Source: Bordetella avium (GTDB lineage Bacteria; Pseudomonadota; Gammaproteobacteria; Burkholderiales; Burkholderiaceae_B). Taken from it: DNA of 64,000 bases. The notes under the pieces were generated by a model. The model searched no databases and had not been told where the DNA came from. It worked only from the letters and a program-made list of their open reading frames with translations. Positions within the stretch are counted from its first letter, which is position 1. Each line of letters opens with the position of its first letter. Below, in pieces: positions 9,035-18,889 of this stretch. The DNA lies in contig NZ_CP139969.1 in the NCBI RefSeq assembly GCF_034424645.1, forward strand, positions 2,542,001 through 2,606,000. The letters run 5' to 3'. The translations under genes and the position numbers were made by a program.

Positions 9035-9970
9035 TCAGTTTCCCTTCACGAGCGCCAGCGCAGCTTCCAGCGAGGCAGGATCAGTCACGGCCAGGCCGGT
9101 GAGTTCGCTATCGATGCGTTTGGTCAGACCGGTCAAGACCTTGCCCGGACCAAACTCGATAACATGGGTGACGCCCTGCGCTTTCATGAATTGCAGCGTC
9201 TCAACCCAGCGCACAGCATGCCAGGCCTGACGGACGAGCGCATCGCAAATTGCAGACGGCTCACTCTGAACTACGACGTCGACATTATTGACAACAGGCA
9301 CTTGGGGCGACTGAACCGCCACCTCGGCCAATGCGCCCGACAACACGGCAGCGGCCGGCTGCAACAGGCTGGAATGAAATGGGGCTGACACCGGCAGCAG
9401 CAGCGCGCGCTTGGCGCCGGCAGCCTTGGCCGCCTCGCAAGCACGCTCGACCGCGGCCTTATGCCCGGCGATCACGACCTGAGCAGGCGCGTTGAAATTG
9501 ACAGCCTCGACGACTTCACCCTGTGCCGACTGCAGGCACACGGCGCGCACCGTATCGTCATCCAGACCCAGAATGGCAGCCATCGCACCAGCACCAACCG
9601 GTACGGCAGCCTGCATGGCATCAGCGCGGATACGTACCAGACGCACGGCATCTTCGAGCGCCAGTGAACCGGCAGCCGTCAGCGCCGCATACTCACCCAG
9701 ACTATGGCCCGCCATCAAGGCCGGCAGCGGGCCACCCGCGTCGCGCCAGGCGGCGAAGCAGGCGACACCGGCGGTCAACATGGCCGGCTGCGTATTGGTC
9801 GTGAGATTGAGTTGTTCAGCCGGGCCCTGAGCGATCAGGGCGGCGAGATCCTGCCCCAAAGCCTGGCCAGCACGCGCCAACACATCGGCAGCGGCGGAAT
9901 TGCCAGCCCAGACATCCATCATGCCAACGGACTGGGAGCCCTGGCCGGGGAACACAAATGCGAGTTTCAT
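9035..9970 (-). CDS. fabD: Malonyl-CoA:ACP transacylase
   Basis: Loads malonyl groups onto ACP (311 aa). It begins MKLAFVFPGQGSQSVGM; the nucleophile Ser is in GHSLGEYAAL, the substrate Arg in VRLVRIRADAM and the catalytic His in APFHSSLL. I chose the ATG at 9970 because it places the conserved start at the FPGQGSQ strand; upstream codons to 10000 add nothing recognisable. It sits between fabH and fabG in the usual order. Confidence 0.96.
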   Translation of the reverse strand: MKLAFVFPGQGSQSVGMMDVWAGNSAAADVLARAGQALGQDLAALIAQGPAEQLNLTTNTQPAMLTAGVACFAAWRDAGGPLPALMAGHSLGEYAALTAAGSLALEDAVRLVRIRADAMQAAVPVGAGAMAAILGLDDDTVRAVCLQSAQGEVVEAVNFNAPAQVVIAGHKAAVERACEAAKAAGAKRALLLPVSAPFHSSLLQPAAAVLSGALAEVAVQSPQVPVVNNVDVVVQSEPSAICDALVRQAWHAVRWVETLQFMKAQGVTHVIEFGPGKVLTGLTKRIDSELTGLAVTDPASLEAALALVKGN

Positions 9971-10029
9971 GGTGGTCCGTGATCTCTTCTGCGTTATCAA
10001 ACCGCGCAGCGGGCCTGAGCCCAGCCGCG

Positions 10030-11016
10030 CTACATGCGGGCCAGCACCGAACCCCAGGTAAAGCCACCACCCACGCCCTGCATGAGGACATGCTGGCCGG
10101 GCTTGATCCGCCCGTCGCGACGGGCGGCATCCAGAGCCAGAGGCACGCTGGCCGCCGAGGTATTGGCGTGCTGATCAACGGTGACGACAACACGGTCGGC
10201 CGACACGTTGAGCTTGCGCGCGAGGAAATTGAGAATGCGGACGTTGGCCTGGTGCGGCACCAGCCAATCGACCTGATCGATGGTCATGCCAGCTTCTGCG
10301 CACACATCGCGTGCCGATCGGTCCAGCACGGTCACCGCCTGCTTGAAAACAGCCTGACCATCCATGCGCAAGAAGGGATCGCCCGTTACCTGGCCATAAG
10401 CGACATTACCCGCCGCGCACAAAATTTTGGTCTGGCTGCCATCTGCATGCAGCTGTGCGGCCAGAATGCCCGGTTCGTCGGCCGCCTTGATGACAACGGC
10501 GCCAGCGCCGTCACCAAACAAAACGCAGGTGCTGCGGTCATTCCAGTCGAGAATGCTGGAAAACACTTCGGCGCCGATGACCAGCGCGCAACGGACGCGA
10601 CCAGCGCGCACGAAGCTGTCGGCAGTGGTGAGCGCATAGGCAAAGCCGCTGCACACCGCTTGCACATCGAAAGCAGCACCGCCCTTTGCGCCCAGGTTGG
10701 CCTGTACCAGGCAGGCCGTGCTGGGGAATACGAAATCGGGCGTCGAGGTGGCCACGATGATCAGATCCAGATCAGCAGGCCCCACGCCAGCATCCGCCAT
10801 GGCGCGACGGGCAGCCTCGGTCGCCAGCACACTGGTCGTGACGCCGCGCTCAGCCAGATGCCGCTGGCGGATACCCGTGCGCTCGACAATCCATTCGTCG
10901 GAGGTCTGGATACCACGCTGGGCCAATTCGACGGCCAGCTCATCATTGGACACGACACGCTCGGGCAGATAGCTGCCCGAACCTGCGATCACCGAATATT
11001 TCATTGCCATGCTCAT
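10030..11016 (-). CDS. fabH: 3-oxoacyl-[ACP] synthase III (KAS III)
   Basis: Starts fatty acid chains by condensing acetyl-CoA with malonyl-ACP (328 aa). The catalytic Cys is about residue 122 ([11 protein letters not shown]), with His in [10 protein letters not shown] and Asn in [11 protein letters not shown]. The ATG at 11016 overlaps the plsX stop (TGATG). Two more in-frame ATGs (11010, 11004) follow, and the shortest would start [15 protein letters not shown], so the exact start is uncertain by up to four codons. This is the plsX-fabH pair seen widely in bacteria. Confidence 0.96.
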   Translation of the reverse strand: MSMAMKYSVIAGSGSYLPERVVSNDELAVELAQRGIQTSDEWIVERTGIRQRHLAERGVTTSVLATEAARRAMADAGVGPADLDLIIVATSTPDFVFPSTACLVQANLGAKGGAAFDVQAVCSGFAYALTTADSFVRAGRVRCALVIGAEVFSSILDWNDRSTCVLFGDGAGAVVIKAADEPGILAAQLHADGSQTKILCAAGNVAYGQVTGDPFLRMDGQAVFKQAVTVLDRSARDVCAEAGMTIDQVDWLVPHQANVRILNFLARKLNVSADRVVVTVDQHANTSAASVPLALDAARRDGRIKPGQHVLMQGVGGGFTWGSVLARM

Positions 11017-12080
11017 CAAACGGTGCCCTCTGCTGCTGCAGCCTGTTGGGCTGCCGCTTCGTTCAATTGAACGCGTTCCCTGATTTGAGCGACGGTCTGG
11101 GCCGTGCGTTCCAGCAACTTGCTGGCGACCGCTCCGCGAGCGCGTTGCAGCGCAAATCCATAGGCATAGGCGTCAGCCGAGCCATGGCTCTTGATCACCA
11201 CACCACGCAGACCCAGCAGCGCCGCGCCGTTATAACGGCGGTTGTCGACACGCCGACGCAGACGGTTCAGGACCGGCGAGGCGACAGCGCCTGCCAGAAG
11301 CGTGATGAAATTGCGCTTGAATTCTTCGCGAATGACGCTAGAGAGCATCTTCGCCAATCCTTCGACGGATTTAAGCACGACATTCCCGACGAAGCCGTCG
11401 CAGACGACCACATCGACCGTGCCCTTGAAAATATCATCGCCTTCCACGTTACCGTGGAAATTGAGCGGACTGGCGCGCAGCAATTCGGCGGCCTCTTTGA
11501 CCACCTCATTGCCTTTGATGACTTCTTCACCGATGTTCAGAAGACCCACCGTCGGCCGATCGAGATGATCAACCGCCTGCGCGAGTGCAGCGCCCATGAT
11601 GGCGAACTGCAGCAGATGCTCTGCCGTGCAGTCGACATTGGCCCCCAGATCCAGCACCGTCGTAGCGCCTCCGACCTGATTAGGGATAGACGTGGCGATC
11701 GCCGGACGGTCAATGCCATCCAGCGTCTTGAGAACATAGCGGGAAATCGCCATCCATGCGCCGGTATTGCCCGCCGACACGCAGGCGTCGGCGCGACCGT
11801 CCTTGACGGCTTGTGCAGCTAGCCGCATGGACGAGTCTTTTTTACGGCGCAAAGCCACCTCTACGGGGTCGTCCATTGTGACGACTTCCGAGGCAGCAAC
11901 GATTTCGAGGCGATCGCGCGGCGCCGAACGATGTTCGGAGAGCGCGGCCTCGATCGCATCCGGCAACCCGACCAGCAATAGCCGGGTGTCCGGATATTGT
12001 CGAGCGAACTCGATCGCGGCCGGTATGGTGACGGGCAGACCGTGGTCCCCGCCCATGCAGTCTATAGCGATGCGTATCAC
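11016..12080 (-). CDS. plsX: Phosphate acyltransferase PlsX
   Basis: Peripheral membrane enzyme (354 aa) that makes acyl-phosphate from acyl-ACP for phosphatidic acid synthesis, linking fatty acid to phospholipid synthesis. It starts [14 protein letters not shown], the family signature, and has [10 protein letters not shown] and LLNIGEE, typical of PlsX. It lies between rpmF and fabH and overlaps the fabH start by one base. Confidence 0.96.
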   Translation of the reverse strand: MIRIAIDCMGGDHGLPVTIPAAIEFARQYPDTRLLLVGLPDAIEAALSEHRSAPRDRLEIVAASEVVTMDDPVEVALRRKKDSSMRLAAQAVKDGRADACVSAGNTGAWMAISRYVLKTLDGIDRPAIATSIPNQVGGATTVLDLGANVDCTAEHLLQFAIMGAALAQAVDHLDRPTVGLLNIGEEVIKGNEVVKEAAELLRASPLNFHGNVEGDDIFKGTVDVVVCDGFVGNVVLKSVEGLAKMLSSVIREEFKRNFITLLAGAVASPVLNRLRRRVDNRRYNGAALLGLRGVVIKSHGSADAYAYGFALQRARGAVASKLLERTAQTVAQIRERVQLNEAAAQQAAAAEGTV

Positions 12081-12127
12081 GGGTGCTAGCCAGCTTCCAG
12101 CCCGGTTACGAGTTCGGCCGACAGGCC

Positions 12128-12310
12128 TTATTCGTCAGCCTTGGTCTTCAGGATCTTGCGACCGCGATAGAAACCATTGGGGCTGATGTGGTGACGCAGA
12201 TGCGATTCGCCCGTGGTGGGTTCGATAGCCGTCGGCGGGTTCACCAGAAAATCGTGCGAGCGGTGCATGCCGCGCTTGGACGGGGACTTCTTGTTTTGTT
12301 GAACAGCCAT
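12128..12310 (-). CDS. rpmF: 50S ribosomal protein L32
   Basis: Small basic protein of the large ribosomal subunit (60 aa). It begins [20 protein letters not shown], contains the [14 protein letters not shown] motif and lacks the zinc-binding Cys pairs of some L32 forms. It lies between yceD and plsX, which is the standard yceD-rpmF-plsX order. Confidence 0.97.
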   Translation of the reverse strand: MAVQQNKKSPSKRGMHRSHDFLVNPPTAIEPTTGESHLRHHISPNGFYRGRKILKTKADE

Positions 12311-12362
12311 GATGACTCCTAGAGACGGGCCGCATTGTACGCGAATGCGGCCCGAGGTGATT

Positions 12363-13025
12363 TCAATTCTTGCGCTTCAATTGTTCCAACACCGCAAACG
12401 GCGAGGGACGCTTAAACCCGGATTCCTGCAAAGCATCATCCGAGCCGGCCTCTTGGCTCATTTTGTTTTCCGTCTGCTGCCCCGCCGGCCGCCCGGAAGA
12501 CTCCGGACAAACGTCATGACGCGGCACATACGGAATACTCAAAATAAGCTCATCTTCGACCTGGGCCAACAGATCGAAGCGATGCGAACCCACGACCTTC
12601 TCAGGCACGTCAGTCGCAAAATCCAAACCCGTATCCTGGGCATCCTGCAAATCGGCCAACTCGTCGTCAAGATCGTCTTCCGACTCGACCAGTTGCAGCA
12701 CGGCGGTGGTATCCACCGGATAAACGAAAGGCGTATTGCAACGCTGGCAGATCAGGACCGGATTAGCCTTGATATGCAAACGCAGCAGCGGCTGACCGGA
12801 AACAAAGCCCCCCGTCTTGCCCGTGCCCCGGCCGATCTCGCCAGACACGGTCCATTGAACCATACCTGCCTCGCCAGCCGCCTGCTCAGGCATGCCTTCC
12901 ATGAACCGGGCCAGCCGCACCAGTGCGATTTCACCTGATGCCTGCGTGCCCTGACGAGCCATCGCAAAAACATCTACGATCGCAGCGTCTGCCCTGCCAA
13001 AAACCTTGTCTACCGAATCGACCAT
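12363..13025 (-). CDS. yceD: YceD/DUF177 family protein (23S rRNA accumulation)
   Basis: Protein of 220 aa from the DUF177 family, which in E. coli affects 23S rRNA accumulation and is almost always encoded next to rpmF. The family core is visible: [15 protein letters not shown] (the C..C pair near residue 110), an acidic DDLDDELAD stretch and [20 protein letters not shown] disordered Gln/Ser-rich part lies before the conserved PFAVLEQLK end. I chose the ATG at 13025 because AAGGA sits 5 nt before it. Likely first gene of the minus-strand fab/plsX block. Confidence 0.9.
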   Translation of the reverse strand: MVDSVDKVFGRADAAIVDVFAMARQGTQASGEIALVRLARFMEGMPEQAAGEAGMVQWTVSGEIGRGTGKTGGFVSGQPLLRLHIKANPVLICQRCNTPFVYPVDTTAVLQLVESEDDLDDELADLQDAQDTGLDFATDVPEKVVGSHRFDLLAQVEDELILSIPYVPRHDVCPESSGRPAGQQTENKMSQEAGSDDALQESGFKRPSPFAVLEQLKRKN

Positions 13026-13495
13026 AATCCTTGGGCACCTTTGCTCATACACCGAGCTTTGCCTTCATCAAGACCCAATGAGCCTCAACGAATCCCAATG
13101 AGCCCGCATAATGCGTCCAAGAAGCCCATCCTGCAAGATCGTCCTCTCGCCGGGCACTCTTTGAACGGCAAAACTCGCCGCAATTCAAGCCTGCCGCAAC
13201 CTGCTTTTCATTCAGCTTTATGCGTTTTCGCTCGGGTTCTTGCTTGAGCTTTTGCCTGGACTCTTGTTTGGATTAAAGCCAATCAAGTCACTTATGTCAT
13301 GCCACCTTATGCCATGCCACTTAAAGTCATATTAAGAGCCACTTAAAGCCACTCAACACCGCAACCGGCAGCAAAAAAACCAGCAAAAAACCAGCAAAAA
13401 AATTCAAGCAGCACGCTAAAGGCGCGCAAACGCAAATAAAATTGCCGCAAAACGTTAGATAATACCGTGACTTAGAGACCACCGTCAAACTCCAG
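13026..13495 (-). other. Divergent intergenic region with clustered short direct repeats
   Basis: This 470-nt stretch between the divergent yceD and maf holds no gene I can support. It is A+T-richer than its neighbours. It contains CCCAATGAGCC twice (13074-13084, 13094-13104), a 15-bp unit CTTATGYCATGCCAC twice in tandem (13291-13305, 13306-13320), GCCACTTAAAG twice (13316-13326, 13338-13348) and CAGCA6-7 three times in tandem (13369-13402). A GATAAT at 13458-13463 could be the maf -10. Confidence 0.7.
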
Positions 13496-14089
13496 ATGCA
13501 CCAAAACCCTCGCCTCATTCTTGCCTCCAGCTCGCGCTACCGCCGCGCCATGCTGGAACGGCTGCGCCTGCCCTTCGAAAGCATCTCGCCAGATGTGGAC
13601 GAAACACCACAAGCTGGCGAGGCGCCCGCGGCGTTGGCGCTGCGCCTGTCCGTCGCTAAGGCCATGGCCGTCGCCCGCCTGCACCCCGGCTGCATCGTGA
13701 TCGGCTCGGATCAAGTGGCCACGGTCGATGGCCAGCCCATCGGCAAACCCGGCGACTTTGCGCGCGCAAAGGCGCAACTGAGGCAGTTGTCCGGGCGTAT
13801 TGTCGAGTTCCACAGCGCCCTGGCCGTCACCGACGGCCAGCGTACTGAACAGGCCGATGTCATCACCTATTGCGAGTTCCGACCCTTGACGGACGCCGCG
13901 ATAGACGCCTACCTGCGCGCAGAAGAACCCTATGACACTGCCGGCAGCGCCAAGGCGGAAGGGCTAGGTATCACACTGATGGAAAGCATGCGCAGCGATG
14001 ACCCAACCGCCATCATCGGCCTGCCCCTGATCGCCCTGACGGGCATGCTGCGCCGCTTCGGATTGGACCCTTTGCGGAGCCCGTCATGA
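13496..14089 (+). CDS. yceF: Maf/YceF-type nucleotide pyrophosphatase
   Basis: House-cleaning pyrophosphatase (197 aa) of the Maf family. The YceF branch hydrolyses 7-methyl-GTP and related modified nucleotides. It has LILASSSRYRRAML at the N-terminus, GSDQVA (the YceF-type variant of the catalytic motif), GKPGD and YDTAGSAKAEGLG. It is the first gene of a plus-strand group; its stop overlaps the next start (ATGA). Confidence 0.9.
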   Translation: MHQNPRLILASSSRYRRAMLERLRLPFESISPDVDETPQAGEAPAALALRLSVAKAMAVARLHPGCIVIGSDQVATVDGQPIGKPGDFARAKAQLRQLSGRIVEFHSALAVTDGQRTEQADVITYCEFRPLTDAAIDAYLRAEEPYDTAGSAKAEGLGITLMESMRSDDPTAIIGLPLIALTGMLRRFGLDPLRSPS

Positions 14090-14796
14090 CCGGCGCGCTT
14101 CATCTCATCCCGGTCGGCCTGGGCGAGGCCCCGATTGAATGCTGGCTGCCCACCGAGGTGCGCGCGCTCGCCGGCAGGCTGGACTGCTACATCGCGGAAA
14201 ACGCCAAGACAGCACGGGCCTTTTTGAAGACAGTCAGCACCGAGCGCCCTCTACAGGAAATCACCATCCATACGCTCAACGATCAGGCAGACGACCGCCA
14301 GATCGAGGCCTGGCTGGCCCCCATCAAGGCCGGCAAAGACATTGGCCTGATTTCCGAAGCCGGCTGCCCCGCCGTGGCCGACCCGGGCGCCAAGGTGGCC
14401 GCCGCCGCCCACCGCCTGGGCCATACCGTCAAACCCTGGGTGGGTCCCTCTTCGATCCTGCTGGGCCTCATGGCAAGCGGCCTGGACGGCCAGCGCTTCG
14501 CCTTCCATGGCTACGCGCCGGTGGATGCGACAGAACGCGCCAAGCAATTGCGCACCTGGGAGCAGCATTCGGCCAAGCATGATCAGACGCAAATGCTGAT
14601 CGAAACACCGTATCGCAACACCGCCATGTTCAACACCCTGCTGTCGGCGCTAAAGGGCGATACCCGGCTTTGCCTCGCACGCTCCTTGACGACCTCCCAG
14701 GAATGGGTGGCGACCAAGACCATCGCCCAATGGAAACAGACGCCAGCGCCCGACTTGGACAAACAGCCCACCCTGTTTCTATTCCTGGCGCGCTGA
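14086..14796 (+). CDS. RsmI-like SAM-dependent methyltransferase (tetrapyrrole methylase fold)
   Basis: Protein of 236 aa with the tetrapyrrole-methylase fold used by RsmI, the 16S rRNA 2'-O-methyltransferase. It has HLIPVGLGEAP in place of the usual start, GLISEAGCPAVADPGA (RsmI has SDAG), VGPSSILLGLMASGL and FAFHGYAP. It is shorter than RsmI and lacks its C-terminal extension, so it is more likely a paralogue with its own, unknown target than RsmI itself. Translation is coupled to the maf-type gene (ATGA) and it sits 3 nt before the amidase gene. Confidence 0.85.
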   Translation: MTGALHLIPVGLGEAPIECWLPTEVRALAGRLDCYIAENAKTARAFLKTVSTERPLQEITIHTLNDQADDRQIEAWLAPIKAGKDIGLISEAGCPAVADPGAKVAAAAHRLGHTVKPWVGPSSILLGLMASGLDGQRFAFHGYAPVDATERAKQLRTWEQHSAKHDQTQMLIETPYRNTAMFNTLLSALKGDTRLCLARSLTTSQEWVATKTIAQWKQTPAPDLDKQPTLFLFLAR

Positions 14797-14799
14797 ACC

Positions 14800-15582
14800 A
14801 TGCTGCGACTGCTCAAGCTGCTGCTGGCTTGCGCCGCCCTTGCGGGCTGCGCCACGCCTGCCATAGAACGCTCGGTGACAGCCTCAGGCCACAGTAACCG
14901 CGTGCGCCACATGGTGCTGCATTACACCGCGCTCGATGACGCTACCTCTCTAAAGACGCTATCAAGAGACGAAGTAAGCGCCCACTACCTTATCGCCGAA
15001 AAACCTGCCGGCCGCACTTACCAATTGGTGGACGAAAACCGTGCCGCCTGGCATGCAGGAGCCAGCCGCTGGTTCGAGCAAACCGCAATAAACCTCACCT
15101 CGATAGGGATTGAACTCGTCAATGCCGGCGGCCAAACACAGGCCGACGGCAGCCTGCGCTACACGCCTTACTCGCCCGCCCAGATGACCGCGCTGACCCG
15201 ATTGCTACGCGAACTCATCCAGCGCCATGGCATCCGCCCCGAAAACATCGTCGGCCACAGCGATATCGCCCCACAGCGCAAACTGGACCCGGGCCCCCTC
15301 TTTCCCTGGCGTGAACTCGCTCAGGCAGGCATCGGCCGCTGGTACGACGAGGCTGGCGCAGCCGCCCACCTGACGCGCCTGCAATCGCAAGCGCTACCCG
15401 GCGTGAGCTGGTTTCAAGAGCAATTGTCGCGTTTAGGCTATGACAGCCCGCGCCACGGCCAACTCGACCGCGCCACCCGCAATGTGCTGGCAGCTTTCCA
15501 AATGCACTACCGGCCGACACGCCACGACGGCCAACCCGATGCCGAAACGGCGGCCATCATGCTCGCGATGCGGGCTCAGTGA
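14800..15582 (+). CDS. amiD: AmiD-like N-acetylmuramoyl-L-alanine amidase lipoprotein
   Basis: Peptidoglycan amidase of 260 aa, probably anchored to the envelope as a lipoprotein. The signal ends in the lipobox LAGC (Cys17). The amidase_2 domain has the zinc ligands His41 (VLHYTA), His153 (VGHSDIAP) and Asp163 (KLDPGP), with Glu105 (IGIELVN) as likely catalytic acid. A C-terminal peptidoglycan-binding domain (about 195-258) has FQEQLSRLGYD and AFQMHYRP. The layout matches E. coli AmiD, which acts on intact peptidoglycan and anhydro-muropeptides. Its last 26 nt overlap the convergent msrQ. Confidence 0.9.
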   Translation: MLRLLKLLLACAALAGCATPAIERSVTASGHSNRVRHMVLHYTALDDATSLKTLSRDEVSAHYLIAEKPAGRTYQLVDENRAAWHAGASRWFEQTAINLTSIGIELVNAGGQTQADGSLRYTPYSPAQMTALTRLLRELIQRHGIRPENIVGHSDIAPQRKLDPGPLFPWRELAQAGIGRWYDEAGAAAHLTRLQSQALPGVSWFQEQLSRLGYDSPRHGQLDRATRNVLAAFQMHYRPTRHDGQPDAETAAIMLAMRAQ

Positions 15583-16186
15583 GCATGCGGCGGCGAACCG
15601 CCGCCGCGACGCGCCAGCCCAACAACAGCAGCAGCACGGCACCATAGATGATGGGCTCTCGCAAATCGTTCTTGCCCATCTTGATCCACCAGAAATGCAA
15701 AATAGCCAGCAGCCCGATGGCATAGATGGCGCGATGCAGCGTTTGCCAGCGCCTGCCCAGGCGGCGCATGGACCACTGCGTGGACGTAAGCGCCAGCGCC
15801 AGCATCAAGACGAAGGCGGCGAAACCCACCAGAATAAAGGGCCGCTGGCCCAGATCCTGCAACATGGAAAGCAGGTCCAGGCCACGATCCCACCATATCC
15901 AGGTCGTGAAATGCAGCAGGCCATAGAAAAACGCGAACAGGCCACACATGCGGCGCAGGCGCACCAAGGCGGGCTGCCCGAGCAGACGGCGCAGCGGCGT
16001 GATGGCCAGGGTGACCAACAGACAAACCAGCGTCCAAGTGCCCGAGGACCGCGTCAGAAACTCAACCGGATTGGCGCTCAGGCCGTCATGCATACCTAGC
16101 CAGACCCAGCGGCCAGCAGGCGCCAGACCCAGCAAAAACAACAAGGGTTTTATGCGGCCCACTGCCTGAACCGACCAATTACTCAT
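15557..16186 (-). CDS. msrQ: MsrQ, heme membrane subunit of the MsrPQ methionine sulfoxide reductase
   Basis: Integral membrane b-type heme protein (209 aa, about six transmembrane segments) that passes electrons from the quinone pool or a flavin reductase to periplasmic MsrP. The conserved histidines are visible in YGLLHFTTW, TLHRAIYAIG and LAILHFWW. It follows msrP with 11 nt between them. Its 3' end overlaps the amiD-like gene on the other strand by 26 nt. Confidence 0.94.
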   Translation of the reverse strand: MSNWSVQAVGRIKPLLFLLGLAPAGRWVWLGMHDGLSANPVEFLTRSSGTWTLVCLLVTLAITPLRRLLGQPALVRLRRMCGLFAFFYGLLHFTTWIWWDRGLDLLSMLQDLGQRPFILVGFAAFVLMLALALTSTQWSMRRLGRRWQTLHRAIYAIGLLAILHFWWIKMGKNDLREPIIYGAVLLLLLGWRVAAAVRRRMLTEPASRA

Positions 16187-16197
16187 GGGAGGCGGCC

Positions 16198-17157
16198 TCA
16201 GTAGTTTTTCCGCAGATCCAGGCCTTGGTAGAGCGCAGCCACCTGGTCGGCGTAGCCATTGAACATGAGCGTGGGACGCTTGGGGCTGAACAGACCATCC
16301 TCCCCTATGCGGCGCTCGGTCGCCTGACTCCAGCGCGGATGCGGCACCTGCGGATTGACATTGGCATAGAAACCATACTCCTGAGGCGCCGCCTTCATCC
16401 AGCTGCTGCGCGGCATCTGCTCAAGCAAACGGATACGCACCAGAGACTTCGCGGATTTGAAACCGTATTTCCAGGGCACGGCCAGACGCAAGGGCGCACC
16501 ATTCTGGTTGGGCAGCAACTTGCCATACACGCCAAAGACGAGCATGGTCAGCGGATGCATGGCCTCATCCAGGCGCAAGGCTTCGGTATAAGGCCAATCC
16601 AGCACGCCGGAATTCAGGCCCGTCATCGTATCCCGCTGCTCGACCGTCGTGAATTCGACGAATTTTGCATTACCGGTAGGGGCGACGGCCTTGAGCAGGT
16701 TCGCAAGCGAATACCCCGTCCAGGGGATGACCATGGACCAGCCTTCCACGCAGCGCAGACGGTAGACCCGCTCTTCCATCGGAGCCAGCTTGAGCAGCTC
16801 ATCCATATCAAAGGTGCGAGGCTTGCCCACCTCGCCCTCGACGCTCACCGTCCAGGGACGGGTCTTGAGCGCGCCGGCATTGCGGGCAGGATCGGCCTTA
16901 CCCAGACCAAATTCGTAGTAATTATTGTAAGTTGAGACGTCTTTAAACGAGGTTTGCTTGTCCGGCACCGAGAACTCGGGGGACACCTTACCAGGCAAAC
17001 TGTCGTCCTGCGCCCAGGCCACTCGCTGCGTCCACCCAGACAAACCCAACGTCGCCGCAAGCGCGGCGCTACGCGCCATCCAATCGCGGCGGGATCGCCA
17101 CACGGCTTCCGGCGTGATTTCCGAGGAGGGAATGACCGGGTTTTTGCGGATCAGCAT
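16198..17157 (-). CDS. msrP: MsrP, periplasmic molybdopterin methionine sulfoxide reductase
   Basis: Catalytic subunit (319 aa) that repairs oxidised methionines in periplasmic proteins. A twin-arginine signal (RSRRDWM, Arg23-Arg24, then a hydrophobic stretch to AWA-QD) shows Tat export with its cofactor. The molybdenum ligand is Cys136 ([13 protein letters not shown]), with other family blocks such as [13 protein letters not shown] and ERRIGE. It forms a two-gene operon with msrQ. Confidence 0.95.
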   Translation of the reverse strand: MLIRKNPVIPSSEITPEAVWRSRRDWMARSAALAATLGLSGWTQRVAWAQDDSLPGKVSPEFSVPDKQTSFKDVSTYNNYYEFGLGKADPARNAGALKTRPWTVSVEGEVGKPRTFDMDELLKLAPMEERVYRLRCVEGWSMVIPWTGYSLANLLKAVAPTGNAKFVEFTTVEQRDTMTGLNSGVLDWPYTEALRLDEAMHPLTMLVFGVYGKLLPNQNGAPLRLAVPWKYGFKSAKSLVRIRLLEQMPRSSWMKAAPQEYGFYANVNPQVPHPRWSQATERRIGEDGLFSPKRPTLMFNGYADQVAALYQGLDLRKNY

Positions 17158-17261
17158 GAATATATCCTATGGGAGTGCACGTTTATATAGGCTATAGACG
17201 CCCAACCCATCCAAAAAATTCAATTTTTCAAGCCGCTTTTTTATCCAGCAGAGCGGGCAAA

Positions 17262-17918
17262 TCAGACCACAACTCGCGAAGCGAGCCATTGCGCCAGCTC
17301 GGGCACACTATGCACCACCGCCTCGGCGCTGCACGATTGCAACTCGCTCAAGCTGTGCGCACCATAGGAAACACCCAGACCATGCACGCCGGCGTTGACG
17401 GCCATTTGCAGATCATGGGTGGTGTCGCCAACCATGACGACGCGCGAGGGATCTACATCCAGATCATTCATCAACTGGTGCAACATTTCCGGATGCGGCT
17501 TGCTGAATGTTTCATCGGCTGTTCGTGTTGCATCGAAAACCGGCCCCAAACCTGTCGCCGCCAACACCCGATTCAAGCCAACCCGGCTTTTGCCGGTCGC
17601 CACAGCCAGGCGAACATCCTGGTTCGCCAGACTGTCGAGTAATTCGCGCACACCATCGAATAGCCGCAATTCCGGGTCACGCAACAAATAATGAATGCGA
17701 TAACGCTCAAGAAAGCGAGGCAGCAGCGCCGGCGTCAGTTGTGGCACCGCCCGCTTGAGCGCGCTTTCGAGGGACAGACCAATCACCCAACTGGCTTCGG
17801 AAGCGCTGGGCACGGGCAAGTCCAGATCGCGGGCGGCCGCCTGGATGGCGGCCACAATGCTGTGCGTGGAGTCCATGAGGGTACCGTCCCAATCGAACAC
17901 CACCAATGCATAAGACAT
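17262..17918 (-). CDS. HAD-superfamily phosphatase, phosphoglycolate phosphatase-like
   Basis: Haloacid dehalogenase-type phosphatase of 218 aa. Motif I is DWDGTLMDS (nucleophile Asp9), motif II is VATGKS, and motifs III/IV are KPHPEM and MVGDTTHDLQMA. The cap is helical, as in the Gph group. Physiological substrate unknown; Gph-like proteins next to rluC are common in beta-proteobacteria. It starts 1 nt after the rluC stop codon, so it is probably co-transcribed with it. Confidence 0.85.
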   Translation of the reverse strand: MSYALVVFDWDGTLMDSTHSIVAAIQAAARDLDLPVPSASEASWVIGLSLESALKRAVPQLTPALLPRFLERYRIHYLLRDPELRLFDGVRELLDSLANQDVRLAVATGKSRVGLNRVLAATGLGPVFDATRTADETFSKPHPEMLHQLMNDLDVDPSRVVMVGDTTHDLQMAVNAGVHGLGVSYGAHSLSELQSCSAEAVVHSVPELAQWLASRVVV

Positions 17919-17919
17919 A

Positions 17920-18879
17920 TCAGGCTTTCTCCAGTTGATGCAATAGCTTGCTACAGATGGCGGGCAACTCCGCGGTAAGGCTCAGGGGCTCACCCGTAAG
18001 CGGATGATCCAGCGTCAGCTGATAGGCATGCAGAAACATGCGGTTGAACCCTTGCCGGGCGAATAACGCACGCGTTTCATCTGTCCCATATTTATCATCG
18101 CCGACGATGGGAAAACCGCTGGCCGCCAGGTGCACGCGGATCTGATGAGTACGCCCCGTACGCAGCTCGGCTTCGACGAGGCTGTAATCGCCAAAACGCT
18201 GTTTGAGCGAAATGATGGTGTGGGCGGTTTGCCCATCCGGGTCGACCTTGACCCGGCGCTCTCCGCTCTGAGTGGTCCATTTGCTGAGCGCCAGGCGGAT
18301 GTGCTGGCGGTCATTGACCCAATCCCCCTCGACCAGAGCAAGATAACGCTTGCTGCCCCGGCCTTCGCGCAGCATGGCGTGCAAGGCCAGCAGCGCGCTG
18401 CGCTTCTTGGCAATCATGAGCAGGCCGGAGGTTTCACGGTCCAGGCGATGGACCAGTTCTAGAAAACGCGCCTCAGGACGGGCGGCGCGCAACTGCTCGA
18501 TAACGCCGAAAGACACGCCGCTGCCGCCATGCACGGCCACGCCCGCCGGTTTATTGATCACGAGCATGGCATCGTCTTCATAGACCACCGGAAACTCGGA
18601 GGCCGGCACGGGCTTGGGCTGACCCGGATCAGGTAGGCGCAGCGGAGGCACGCGGACCACATCGCCGACAACCAGACGGTAGTCCGCACTGATCCGGCCC
18701 TTGTTTACTCTCACCTCACCACCCCGTATCGCCTTGTAAATATGGCTTTTGGGAACACCCTTGCACAAGCGCAACAGAAAATTATCCAGGCGCTGCCCTT
18801 CCTGACCGGCGTCGACCTCAACCATGCGTACAGAGGGAACTGCGGGGGAAGTTTGTTTGCGCATTGCGGAAAGAGGCAT
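17920..18879 (-). CDS. rluC: 23S rRNA pseudouridine synthase RluC
   Basis: RluA-family synthase (319 aa) that makes pseudouridines at three helix positions of 23S rRNA (955, 2504 and 2580 in E. coli). It has an N-terminal S4 RNA-binding domain (about 27-80: LDNFLLRLCKGVPKSHIYKAI) and the catalytic motif HRLDRETSGL with its Asp. RTGRTHQIRVHLA follows. It is divergent from rne, the usual neighbour. The first ATG has no clear ribosome site and a second Met lies five codons in, so the start is uncertain. The rne promoter lies inside its first codons. Confidence 0.93.
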   Translation of the reverse strand: MPLSAMRKQTSPAVPSVRMVEVDAGQEGQRLDNFLLRLCKGVPKSHIYKAIRGGEVRVNKGRISADYRLVVGDVVRVPPLRLPDPGQPKPVPASEFPVVYEDDAMLVINKPAGVAVHGGSGVSFGVIEQLRAARPEARFLELVHRLDRETSGLLMIAKKRSALLALHAMLREGRGSKRYLALVEGDWVNDRQHIRLALSKWTTQSGERRVKVDPDGQTAHTIISLKQRFGDYSLVEAELRTGRTHQIRVHLAASGFPIVGDDKYGTDETRALFARQGFNRMFLHAYQLTLDHPLTGEPLSLTAELPAICSKLLHQLEKA

Positions 18880-18884
18880 ATAAT
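18857..18884 (+). promoter_or_regulatory. Likely rne promoter
   Basis: TTGCGC, 16 nt, then a perfect TATAAT (18879-18884) on the plus strand. It overlaps the 5' end of the divergent rluC and would give an rne leader of about 510 nt. Confidence 0.6.
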
Positions 18885-18889
18885 CGGGA

